7,718 nt of DNA, taken from NCBI GenBank assembly GCA_937919155.1, contig CALFPM010000129.1, forward strand, positions 1 through 7,718, in the 5' to 3' direction. The position numbers and the translations under genes are program-made. The notes under the pieces were generated by a model. The model was given only the letters and a program-made list of their open reading frames with translations, was not told where the DNA came from and made no database searches. This document shows positions 1 to 5,946 of this stretch, one piece after another (the first letter of the stretch is position 1; every line of letters starts with the position of its first letter). This DNA comes from an uncultured Clostridia bacterium (GTDB taxonomy: Bacteria; Bacillota; Clostridia; Oscillospirales; Acutalibacteraceae).

Positions 1-527
1 GTGTTGATGCAGGGGTGGCAGCCGATGCGCTCGGTTTCCAGCAGATCCTCGGCAGCGGACAGATGGGCCTCGTCCTGGATCAGCAGCCGAACCAGTCGGT
101 CATTGAATTCCCGGGCGGTCTTGCCGTCCTTATGGCCGCTGCTCATCAGGAAGTTCAGAAGATCTTCGTTTTCTTCCATCAGCAGATCGTCAACGATGTA
201 GGTCCACAGGGCAGGCTCATCCGCATCCATGTCCTCCTTCACCATCTGATCGAAATGGTAGATGGCATAGAAGTTTCCAGTCAGCATCTCAGCCAGTGCT
301 TCGCTCCGGCGCTCCAGAGTGGGAGCCTTTTCACTCTTAAAGTCGGCAATGGTGCTGTAGGTGGTGGGGGACGCCTTACCGTAAGCGGCTTCGATCAGGT
401 CCGCATCGGCAACCTTCAGGTTGACAACGAATTCCCAGACCTTATCCTGATTGGTGGTTTCCACGATCTTGTCCACCACCTGAGTGCGCTGATAGTTGGT
501 CAGGCCGCTGCTGCCCTCGGCAGGGAA
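1..527 (-). other. GC3-rich, acidic helical segment, possibly foreign to the rest of the window
   Basis: Codon choice here (CTG, GAC, AAG, ACC, GCC preferred) differs clearly from residues 1-98 of the same frame and from every other gene in the window, which favour CTT, GTT, GCA, AAA and GAA. The encoded stretch (about residues 100-274) is rich in Asp, Glu and Leu and looks helical, with phrases such as LLMEENEDLLNFLMSSG. No family is recognised. The boundary is drawn at the end of the Usp-like 'GFP' turn and could be off by some 20 bases. The composition shift is seen; its cause is inferred. Confidence 0.5.
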
Positions 528-824
528 ACCTGTCACAAGAGTTGAAGCGTTGTTTCTTTTTGCGCAAACCGCAACTGTCAGTGCAGGACTGTTGCTGAAA
601 TAAACATCCATCGATGCGTCAAACTGACCCGCAGTCAAAAAAAGTGTTTCAAGCGCGCCGCCCTCGTTGGCGTTAAAACCCTTGCTCTCTTTGAAAACAC
701 TGACAACCGTCAAAGGCAGTTTTTCCTCTTTTGCAATCCGTGCACCGGCTTCAATGAGCCTCCGGCAGGACTGCTGAGGAGTAACGCAAACCATAACGCA
801 GGGTTGCTTCAGTTTTTTGCTCAT
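1..824 (-). CDS. Universal stress protein-like protein (KdpD-type Usp domain) with unrecognised C-terminal extension; 3' end outside window
   Basis: The frame is open from ATG at 824 to the window edge: 274 codons, no stop. An SD (AAAAGGGGA, GGGG at 833-836) lies 8 bases before the ATG. Residues 1-~105 resemble the small Usp proteins related to the KdpD Usp domain: a first beta strand (CVMVCVT), then the pattern CVT-x-Q-x-x-C-x-R-L-I-x-x-G-A with Cys20, a second strand (LTVVSVF), an 'EGGALETLF' helix, and a final strand ending TLVTGFPAEG. Such proteins usually end near 120-150 residues, so this one is too long. From about residue 105 it becomes acidic and helical, and GC-ending codons rise from roughly half to roughly three quarters (hand counts). 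The last visible residues are IGCHPCIN. I do not recognise this second part. It may be a fused domain, or sequence joined by misassembly. The Usp call is moderate; the extension is unassigned. Confidence 0.5.
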   Translation of the reverse strand, partial: MSKKLKQPCVMVCVTPQQSCRRLIEAGARIAKEEKLPLTVVSVFKESKGFNANEGGALETLFLTAGQFDASMDVYFSNSPALTVAVCAKRNNASTLVTGFPAEGSSGLTNYQRTQVVDKIVETTNQDKVWEFVVNLKVADADLIEAAYGKASPTTYSTIADFKSEKAPTLERRSEALAEMLTGNFYAIYHFDQMVKEDMDADEPALWTYIVDDLLMEENEDLLNFLMSSGHKDGKTAREFNDRLVRLLIQDEAHLSAAEDLLETERIGCHPCIN

Positions 825-877
825 AACATCGTCCCCTTTTGTGATTTATTCTCTGAATTAATACTATCATTCATATA

Positions 878-907
878 TTGACAAGTTAAGAAAAACAGAT
901 GTACAAA
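878..907 (+). promoter_or_regulatory. Candidate sigma-A promoter for the kinase-bioY-hydrolase operon
   Basis: A consensus -35 TTGACA is at 878-883. The best -10 is TACAAA (902-907, 4 of 6 matches, 18-base spacer), so the -10 is weak. The inverted repeat at 901-920 overlaps it. A weak opposing -35 (TTGTCA) for the minus-strand Usp gene can be read across the same bases, as expected for a short divergent intergenic region. The call is inference from consensus matching. Confidence 0.4.
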
Positions 908-920
908 ATGTAAACTGTAC
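901..920. repeat. Short inverted repeat GTACA-N10-TGTAC before the kinase gene
   Basis: GTACA (901-905) and TGTAC (916-920) are perfect 5-base arms separated by 10 bases, directly before the GGAGG ribosome binding site at 921-925. The position over the candidate -10 and transcript start would suit an operator. Arms this short occur by chance, so confidence is low. Confidence 0.25.
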
Positions 921-930
921 GGAGGTTATT

Positions 931-1878
931 ATGGCTGAAAAGAAATATTATCTCGGTGTTGACGGCGGAGGAAGCAAAACAACTGCCGTTGTTCACGATG
1001 AAAAAGGCAATTTCGTCTGCAAAGCCACAGGCGAAAGCATAAATTATTACTCCGTTGGAATTGAAAATGCCCGTCAGGCAATGGCGGATATCATCAGCCG
1101 ACTTGCGCAAAAAAACTTTGAGTGCGCCGTCATCGGTATGTCTGCACTCAACGACAGAGCATCCGAGGAAGAGACAGAGCGTTTCTGCGGCGGCATAATA
1201 GAAAGTAATAAAATAATAATGGACTCCGACCTTTTCGTTGCACTTGAGGCAATGAACTGTGACGGCGAGTGTGCATTCGTCATAAGCGGCACAGGCTCAA
1301 TGGCGGTCTGCCGAAACGAAAGCGGCGAAATCAGCCACGCAGGCGGTTTCGGCTACATAATCGGCGATGAAGGAAGCGGATATTCAATTGCAATGAGCGC
1401 AATCAGAACCGCAATCCGCGCCGCTGAGAATATTGTGTCTGCCACACTGCTCACAGAAAAATGTCTTGCATATTTTTCGGCGGAAACGGTATATGACCTG
1501 ATTGATATTTTCTATGAAAAAACCGTCAGCCGAAAAGATGTTGCCGCATTTGCAAAAGATGTTTTTCTTTGCGCAGAAAGCGGAGATATCACCGCTCACG
1601 AAATCCTGAGAAGTGAAGCAAAACTTCTTTCACAAACGGTTCTGAGCCTCATAAAAGATAAAAAAAGCAGCATCCCCGTTGGACTCTGGGGCGGAATTTT
1701 TCAGCATAACACAATTTTCAAAAATTATTTCTGCAGTTTTCTTGAAGAAAGCGGTTTCACCAATGTAAAGTTGCTTGACTTTACACCTGAAACAGGCGCA
1801 ATCCTTGCCTGCTACCGTTTAACAAACGCCAAGACCGTTGATATTGTTGAGAATATCAAAAGAAGCTTCCAAAACTAA
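931..1878 (+). CDS. BadF/BadG/BcrA/BcrD-family ATPase, N-acetylglucosamine kinase-like
   Basis: A 315-residue sugar kinase of the ASKHA superfamily, expected to be cytoplasmic and to phosphorylate N-acetylglucosamine or a related amino sugar with ATP. Phosphate-1 motif GVDGGGSKT is at residues 9-17, phosphate-2 VISGTGSMA at 117-125, and the NAGK-type block GGFGYIIGDEGSGY at 138-151. The adenosine-binding region GLWGGIF is at 251-257, and a likely catalytic Asp lies in MDSD (97-100). Length matches the family (about 300-330). The start is set by GGAGG at 921-925, five bases before ATG. It is first in an apparent operon with bioY (42-base gap) and a hydrolase. BadF-type 2-hydroxyacyl-CoA dehydratase activators share the fold, but the CxxC iron-sulfur features of those activators are not evident, so a sugar kinase is preferred. 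The exact sugar cannot be read from sequence. Confidence 0.85.
   Translation: MAEKKYYLGVDGGGSKTTAVVHDEKGNFVCKATGESINYYSVGIENARQAMADIISRLAQKNFECAVIGMSALNDRASEEETERFCGGIIESNKIIMDSDLFVALEAMNCDGECAFVISGTGSMAVCRNESGEISHAGGFGYIIGDEGSGYSIAMSAIRTAIRAAENIVSATLLTEKCLAYFSAETVYDLIDIFYEKTVSRKDVAAFAKDVFLCAESGDITAHEILRSEAKLLSQTVLSLIKDKKSSIPVGLWGGIFQHNTIFKNYFCSFLEESGFTNVKLLDFTPETGAILACYRLTNAKTVDIVENIKRSFQN
1764..1785. promoter_or_regulatory. Palindrome copy 1: TGTAAAGT-N6-ACTTTACA inside the kinase 3' end
   Basis: Perfect 8-base arms (1764-1771 and 1778-1785) surround tgcttg, within codons for NVKLLDFT of the kinase. The same element recurs at 1886-1907 with only three central bases changed. Repetition of a 22-base palindrome 122 bp apart is unlikely to be chance and suggests a protein-binding site or an RNA hairpin pair. 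Confidence 0.55.
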
Positions 1879-1885
1879 TTACATA

Positions 1886-1907
1886 TGTAAAGTTTTATGA
1901 CTTTACA
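1886..1907. promoter_or_regulatory. Palindrome copy 2: TGTAAAGT-N6-ACTTTACA just upstream of bioY
   Basis: Perfect 8-base arms (1886-1893 and 1900-1907) surround tttatg in the 42-base kinase-bioY gap, ending 13 bases before the bioY ATG. No T-run follows, so it is not an intrinsic terminator. The half-site TGTAAA/TTTACA recalls BirA biotin-repressor operators (TTGTAAAC type), but those have a clearly longer spacer, so BirA binding is only a hypothesis. As RNA it could form an 8-9 bp hairpin near the weak bioY ribosome binding site. Confidence 0.55.
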
Positions 1908-1920
1908 GAAACGAGCGTAA

Positions 1921-2451
1921 ATGAAAACATATAACATTGCAATAACAGGCATTCTGGCGGCAGTAATCTGCCTGCTTGCGCCTTTGTCAATCCCTGCAGG
2001 CGCGGTGCCGCTGTCCCTTGCAACCTTTGCCGTTTATGTTGCGTCCTGCGCGGCAGGACCGAAGCATGCAACAAGCGCAGTTGCAATTTATATTCTTCTC
2101 GGCGCGGCAGGTCTGCCTGTTTTTTCCGCATTCCGCGGAGGGTTTCATATCCTCGCAGGAGTGACGGGAGGCTACATAATCGGCTATATCCCCTGCGCAC
2201 TCATAGTAAGCCTGCTGACAGAAAAATTCAGCGGCAAAAAATTCATTTATCCTTTGAGCATGGCTCTCGGCACGCTTGCCTGTTATCTCATCGGCACGGT
2301 GTGGTATGCCGTGCAGGCAGAGATTACTTTCGCCGCGGCACTGTCCGTGTGCATTCTTCCGTTTATAGTCGGCGATATCATTAAAATCGCCGCCGCATCC
2401 GCACTTGGAATTGCATTAAAGAAACACAGAATCAGGAGGTTATCAAAATGA
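1921..2451 (+). CDS. bioY: Biotin transporter BioY (S component of the biotin ECF transporter)
   Basis: A 176-residue integral membrane protein with about six hydrophobic segments, a typical BioY length. Family signatures are GLPVFS (64-69), GGFHILAGVTGGYIIGYI (73-90) and, near the C-terminus, PFIVGDIIKI (147-156), whose Asp152 and Lys155 sit in the conserved biotin-pocket region. BioY binds biotin in the membrane; in ECF systems uptake needs a shared EcfA-EcfA'-EcfT module, which is not in this window, so it must be elsewhere or the protein acts alone. The ribosome binding site is weak (only GAG in acgagcg before the ATG), unlike its neighbours. The palindrome at 1886-1907 lies immediately upstream. 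The stop overlaps the next gene's start as ATGA (2448-2451), pointing to translational coupling. Confidence 0.93.
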   Translation: MKTYNIAITGILAAVICLLAPLSIPAGAVPLSLATFAVYVASCAAGPKHATSAVAIYILLGAAGLPVFSAFRGGFHILAGVTGGYIIGYIPCALIVSLLTEKFSGKKFIYPLSMALGTLACYLIGTVWYAVQAEITFAAALSVCILPFIVGDIIKIAAASALGIALKKHRIRRLSK

Positions 2452-3380
2452 GTTTCACCGTAAAAGAATATTCATTCCCCTCAAAATCCGGCATTGCAGA
2501 CATTTATGCAAAATGCTTCATTCCTGCAGGCACCGTCAAAGCAATTTTTCAGATTGCCCACGGAATGGCTGAACATTGCAACAGATACGATGATTTTGCA
2601 TCGTTTCTCACCGAATCGGGCATTGCAGTTGCCGTCTGCGACCACACAGGTCACGGCAAATCCGTCAAGACCGATGACGACCTTGGATATTTCGGCGAAA
2701 GCGGCGGTTGGAACGCTTTTGTTGAAGACCAGAGAAGTCTGACAGAACTTATCAAAAACGAAATTCCCGAAGTTCCCGTTGTTATTTTCGGACACAGTAT
2801 GGGTTCATTCGTTGCCAGAGAATATATTCTGCGCTACGGCAATGACAAAAGAATCAAAGCGGCAATTTTCTGCGGAACAAGCGGCAAGAATCCCGCCTCG
2901 GGCATTGCAATTCACATTGCAGGCGCAGTTGCAAAAATCAAAGGCAGCAAACACCGCAGTGAATTCATAAATAAAATCGCATTCGGTCCTTACAACAAAA
3001 AATGCGAGGGCAGAACACCCTTTGACTGGCTTTCAACCGACACAAATCAGGTTGACAAATACATTGCCGATAAATATTGCGGTTTCCTTTTCACGGCGGC
3101 AGGCTACAAAGACCTTTTCACCGTGCTCACAAAAGTTTCCGCAAAAGATTGGTACACAAAGCTTCCCGAACTGCCCGTTCTTCTCATTGCAGGAGAAGAC
3201 GATCCTGTGGGCAACTACGGCAAGGGCATAAAGCAGGTGCATAACGACCTTGTTGCGGCAGGCAAAAAAGATGTCACCGTAAAACTATATGCAGGAATGC
3301 GCCACGAAATTCTCAATGAAATTGAAAACAAAAAGGTTTATGATGATATTCTTGCGTGGACAACATCAAAGATAAAATAA
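2448..3380 (+). CDS. Alpha/beta hydrolase, monoacylglycerol lipase / lysophospholipase type (Hydrolase_4)
   Basis: A 310-residue serine hydrolase. The oxyanion-hole segment is AHGMAEH (38-43 region), followed by DHTGHGKS (65-72). The nucleophile elbow is GHSMG with Ser117, the acid is Asp252 in AGEDDPVG (248-255), and the base is His286 in RHEILNE, so the catalytic triad is complete. No signal peptide is visible, so it should act in the cytoplasm on esters such as monoglycerides or lysophospholipids; the true substrate is unknown. The start is fixed by AGGAGG at 2434-2439, inside the bioY 3' end, and the 4-base ATGA overlap indicates coupled translation with bioY. A role in releasing biotin or a precursor from an ester is conceivable from context, but it lacks specific likeness to BioH. 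A terminator follows directly after the stop. Confidence 0.88.
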   Translation: MSFTVKEYSFPSKSGIADIYAKCFIPAGTVKAIFQIAHGMAEHCNRYDDFASFLTESGIAVAVCDHTGHGKSVKTDDDLGYFGESGGWNAFVEDQRSLTELIKNEIPEVPVVIFGHSMGSFVAREYILRYGNDKRIKAAIFCGTSGKNPASGIAIHIAGAVAKIKGSKHRSEFINKIAFGPYNKKCEGRTPFDWLSTDTNQVDKYIADKYCGFLFTAAGYKDLFTVLTKVSAKDWYTKLPELPVLLIAGEDDPVGNYGKGIKQVHNDLVAAGKKDVTVKLYAGMRHEILNEIENKKVYDDILAWTTSKIK

Positions 3381-3381
3381 A

Positions 3382-3405
3382 AAAAGCACCCCGCGGGGTG
3401 CTTTT
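3382..3405. terminator. Bidirectional intrinsic terminator between convergent operons
   Basis: Perfect palindrome AAAAGCACCCCG/CGGGGTGCTTTT. The GC-rich stem is GCACCC with a CGCG loop. A T-rich run follows on the plus strand (CTTTTCTTTTT) and the upstream A-run provides one on the minus strand. It lies 2 bases after the hydrolase stop and 5 bases past the phosphatase stop, so it serves both transcripts. Confidence 0.93.
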
Positions 3406-3409
3406 CTTT

Positions 3410-4915
3410 TTATGTTTCGGAATTTTCCTGCTGTGCGGTGGTGTTTTCTCCCTCGTTTCCTGCAGGAGTCTGTTCAGCCTGAGTGGTGTTTTCGGTCATC
3501 TGTGCCTCAGTTGCGGATGTTTCCTCCGATGTGACTGCCTGGGTTGTAGATGAAGTTTCCTGCGCCGTTGTCGATGCTTCCGTTTCAGCAGGCTGAGTTG
3601 TTGTGGAAGGTCTTGTTGTGGTTGTGGGACGCCTTGTGGTTGAAGGACGCCTTGTGGTCGAAGGACGCCTTGTGGTCGAAGGCCTTCTTGTTGTGGACTC
3701 AGTGGTTGATTCCGTGGTGGATTCTGTTGTTGACTCCTCGGTGGTGGAATCAAAATTCCAGGTTTCAATGGCACTTGTGGAATTATACTGAGGATATGTG
3801 GGATAACCGCCGTAAGCCGTTGTGCCCGAGCTTGTGGTGTTATCATCGCCGCCGCTGCCGCCGACAAAAGCCTTTATAAGAAGCGCGGCAATAATGATAA
3901 GCGCAACCGCACCAACAGCCATTCCCGCAATTCTGAGAATTTTTGCCTTGTTTGCAGACCTTTCGTGAATCCGTGCATCTGCGTTGGCATAGGGCGAAAC
4001 CTCATTTTCATCATCGGGCATTTCATTGGTGCCGAAGCTGTTGCGGTATTCATCCTCATAGTCTGCATCGCTGTCACCTACAACGGCAGCCGCAATGGGA
4101 GTGAAAATTGCCGTTTCCTCAACATTGAGGAAAGCAACCGCAACCGTCACATTATCCTTTCCGCCGTTTTCAAGAGCGCGGCGGATAAGCTTGCTTGCGG
4201 CAGACTGTGAATTCTCCGCAGTTGAAAGGATTGAGGTTATCTCTCCGTCATCAAGCATATCGGTGAGGCCGTCACTGCAAAGAAGAATTGCATCGCCGTC
4301 ATCAACATCGTCAATAACGCTGATGTTGGGCGAAAGGTTTCCCTCTTCGGGGAACACACCCAGATGACGGGTCAGCCTTTTTGCATCGGGAATCTGACCG
4401 ATATTATCCTGAGAAACCTGACCTGCGTCAACGATTGTCTGTGCATGGGTATGGTCAAAGCTTATCTGCTCAAGCAGACCCTTTGAATAGTGATACACCC
4501 TTGTGTCACCGATATTGACGCAATAAATCTTACCCTTTACGGCATAAACCGATGCAAGGGTTGTGCCCATTCGCTTGCCCTTTGCGTTTATCTCGGCGCA
4601 GATGCGGTTGTTGGCATCCTCGAGGCAGTTTGCAATTGCAAAGCTGTAGTCCTCTCCGCTTTCATAAACGGATGAAGCGTGGGCGGCAATGGTCTCAACG
4701 GCAATGCCCGAAGCAAGCTCACCGTAGCTTTCACCGCCCATACCGTCACAAACCGCGATATGGAAAGGCTCGGTCATGCTCTGCACATAGGCTGAACCTT
4801 TTTTCAGGTCGCCCGTAGAGGTCATTCTACCGTTAAGGTCATAGTTATCTTCATTTTCTTTACGAATTCTGCCTGCGTGAGTTACGGCGCAGACAGACGC
4901 TCTGATTTTCTTCAT
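3410..4915 (-). CDS. PP2C-family Ser/Thr protein phosphatase (PrpC/Stp-like) with transmembrane anchor and Thr-rich extracellular tail
   Basis: A 501-residue phosphatase expected to dephosphorylate Ser/Thr-phosphorylated proteins with two metal ions. PP2C motifs appear in order: RKENEDN (18-24), CDGMGG (56-61), MGTTL (116-120), NIGDTRV (134-140), CSDGL (213-217) and GGKDNVTV (251-258). Metal ligands Asp23, Asp57, Asp215 and Asp254 are all present. The catalytic domain ends near 265. An acidic linker (267-325), one transmembrane helix (~327-351), a Gly/Tyr patch and a low-complexity tail to 501 follow, with TTES units and RRPSTT units around 391-440 and then Thr/Glu/Gln-rich sequence. Bacillus PrpC is soluble and about 250 residues, so the second half is an addition. 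The positive-inside rule puts the catalytic domain in the cytoplasm and the tail outside. No PASTA or other kinase is adjacent. The RBS is GGGGGA (4919-4924). It lies 22 bases behind the aldolase gene, probably in one operon. Confidence 0.9.
   Translation of the reverse strand: MKKIRASVCAVTHAGRIRKENEDNYDLNGRMTSTGDLKKGSAYVQSMTEPFHIAVCDGMGGESYGELASGIAVETIAAHASSVYESGEDYSFAIANCLEDANNRICAEINAKGKRMGTTLASVYAVKGKIYCVNIGDTRVYHYSKGLLEQISFDHTHAQTIVDAGQVSQDNIGQIPDAKRLTRHLGVFPEEGNLSPNISVIDDVDDGDAILLCSDGLTDMLDDGEITSILSTAENSQSAASKLIRRALENGGKDNVTVAVAFLNVEETAIFTPIAAAVVGDSDADYEDEYRNSFGTNEMPDDENEVSPYANADARIHERSANKAKILRIAGMAVGAVALIIIAALLIKAFVGGSGGDDNTTSSGTTAYGGYPTYPQYNSTSAIETWNFDSTTEESTTESTTESTTESTTRRPSTTRRPSTTRRPSTTRRPTTTTRPSTTTQPAETEASTTAQETSSTTQAVTSEETSATEAQMTENTTQAEQTPAGNEGENTTAQQENSET
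3627..3698. repeat. 18-base tandem repeat inside the phosphatase tail
   Basis: GGACGCCTTGTGGTYGAA is repeated at 3627-3644, 3645-3662 and 3663-3680, with a degenerate fourth unit at 3681-3698. Units 2 and 3 are identical and unit 1 differs by one base. On the minus strand each unit encodes one six-residue RRPSTT repeat. Near-identity at DNA level, including third positions, suggests recent expansion by slippage or recombination. Shorter 12-base TTES-coding units (about 3697-3745) adjoin it. Confidence 0.85.
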
Positions 4916-4937
4916 ATGTCCCCCGTTGTTTCAGGTA

Positions 4938-5831
4938 TTAATCAAGAATACCCTCTTCCTTTGCCCAATCGTACCATACTTCGATTGAACGCTTTCTTGC
5001 AGCACCGAGTTCGTGTGAACCTCTGGTGTACCAGTTCATGTCAATACCGCGAAGGTTTACGAGATATTTTGCACTTGCCATGAAGCCTGAATCAATGCAG
5101 TTATCAAGTGCAATGATATGCTGATGAGTCTTTCTTGCAGCTTCATTGTCGCCCTTTGTGAACTCATCCCACATCTTTACGAAAAGATCTGCACCGCAGG
5201 CTGTGGGAGTTGCAACAACGCCTCTTGCGCCTGCAAGATATGAATCATAAAGGAAAGGAATGTTTGCCTGAAGCACGTTTGAATCGCCCTGAACGGCAAT
5301 CTTCTGCTTGATTTCTGTCAGCTTGCAGGTTGTGTCCTTGATGCCCATGAACTTGCCTGTTGCTGCGAGCTTGCCGTATGTAACGCTGTCCATGAGGTGG
5401 GGTCTGAGACCGGGGAACTCATAGAGAACGATGGGAAGCTCTGTGTGAGAAGCGAGTGAAGTCATATAGTCATACATTGCATCGGGCTTGTCGCACATAC
5501 CCTTTGTGACGAAAACAAGACCCTGAACGCCCTGCTGTTCAAGCATTTTCATTTCTTCAACCTGAGCGTTGAAATCAGCCTCAAGGTTAGCTGTTGCAAA
5601 AACGGGAACGCCGTTTGAATTCTTAACTGCAAGGCCTGCGCACTTGATTCTCTCTTCAAGAGTGAGCTCCATCATCTCTGATGAACCGCAGACTGCGAAA
5701 AGATGCTGAGGCTTGAAAGCTGCCTGCCATGCAACATATTCTTCATAAGTTTTGTAGTTGATTGTTCTGTCCCAATTAAAGGGAGTGAGGAGCAGTGAAT
5801 ATACACCTGCAAATTCGTTGAACTGTGACAT
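4938..5831 (-). CDS. Dihydrodipicolinate synthase / N-acetylneuraminate lyase superfamily aldolase, substrate unknown
   Basis: A 297-residue TIM-barrel class I aldolase that should form a Schiff base with a 2-keto acid such as pyruvate. The Schiff-base lysine is Lys165 in MGIKDTT (162-168), and the catalytic tyrosine is Tyr137 in LYEFPG. Two hallmark motifs are altered: GTTGE is replaced by CGSSEM (48-53), and YNxP is YEFP. DapA itself normally keeps the canonical forms, so lysine biosynthesis is doubtful; a keto-acid lyase or hydratase of a divergent subgroup is more likely. The longer frame starting with GTG at 5840 is rejected because that GTG is part of the ribosome binding site (AAGAAGGTG); ATG at 5831 lies six bases downstream of it. 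A strong promoter is at 5876-5904. The phosphatase gene follows after 22 bases in the same direction. Confidence 0.85.
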   Translation of the reverse strand: MSQFNEFAGVYSLLLTPFNWDRTINYKTYEEYVAWQAAFKPQHLFAVCGSSEMMELTLEERIKCAGLAVKNSNGVPVFATANLEADFNAQVEEMKMLEQQGVQGLVFVTKGMCDKPDAMYDYMTSLASHTELPIVLYEFPGLRPHLMDSVTYGKLAATGKFMGIKDTTCKLTEIKQKIAVQGDSNVLQANIPFLYDSYLAGARGVVATPTACGADLFVKMWDEFTKGDNEAARKTHQHIIALDNCIDSGFMASAKYLVNLRGIDMNWYTRGSHELGAARKRSIEVWYDWAKEEGILD

Positions 5832-5860
5832 AATATGCACCTTCTTGTTGTATTTTGGCT

Positions 5861-5912
5861 TTCACCTAATTAAAAATTATAACTCAGTTAATTTCAAAAA
5901 TCAATAGGTGAA
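5861..5912. promoter_or_regulatory. Inverted repeat TTCACCTA-N36-TAGGTGAA bracketing the aldolase promoter
   Basis: Perfect 8-base arms lie at 5861-5868 and 5905-5912, with centres 44 bp apart (about four helical turns). The right arm abuts the -35 of the minus-strand promoter and the left arm covers the predicted transcript start. This placement suits a repressor or activator that binds both half-sites. The pattern is seen; the function is inferred. Confidence 0.5.
5876..5904 (-). promoter_or_regulatory. Sigma-A promoter for the aldolase-phosphatase operon
   Basis: On the minus strand, -35 TTGATT (5899-5904), exactly 17 bases, then a perfect -10 TATAAT (5876-5881). The predicted transcript starts near 5869, giving a leader of about 38 bases to the ATG at 5831. 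This is one of the two clearest promoters in the window. Confidence 0.8.
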
Positions 5913-5946
5913 CGCACATTAATATATATTTAATACAATTAATTTC

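Noticed and set aside
1..30. Possible YbaK/prolyl-tRNA editing domain, from the residues IGCHPCIN
   Set aside because: Only a handful of residues recall that family and the preceding ~170 helical residues do not fit its beta-rich fold; too little to call.
15..545. 176-codon plus-strand open frame starting near the left end
   Set aside because: It mirrors the GC3-biased minus-strand frame, has no ribosome binding site, and shows no family likeness; long antisense shadows are expected opposite GC3-rich genes.
1886..1907. Intrinsic terminator between the kinase and bioY
   Set aside because: The hairpin stem is AT-rich and no T-run follows on either strand.
1886..1920. Calling the bioY palindrome a BirA operator outright
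   Set aside because: Half-sites are similar, but the spacing is much shorter than known BirA sites and a second copy lies within the upstream gene; kept only as a hypothesis.
3550..3879. Plus-strand frames across the Thr-rich tail (including 3603-3791)
   Set aside because: They are shadows of the repeat-coding minus-strand gene, with repetitive LVVEGR-type output and no start signals.
931..5831. A sialic-acid pathway linking the kinase with the NanA-like aldolase
   Set aside because: The two genes are in separate convergent operons, the aldolase lacks canonical NanA motifs, and no epimerase, deacetylase or sialate transporter is present.
4938..5840. Aldolase start at the GTG at 5840
   Set aside because: That GTG belongs to the AAGAAGGTG ribosome binding site of the ATG at 5831, which has a six-base spacing.
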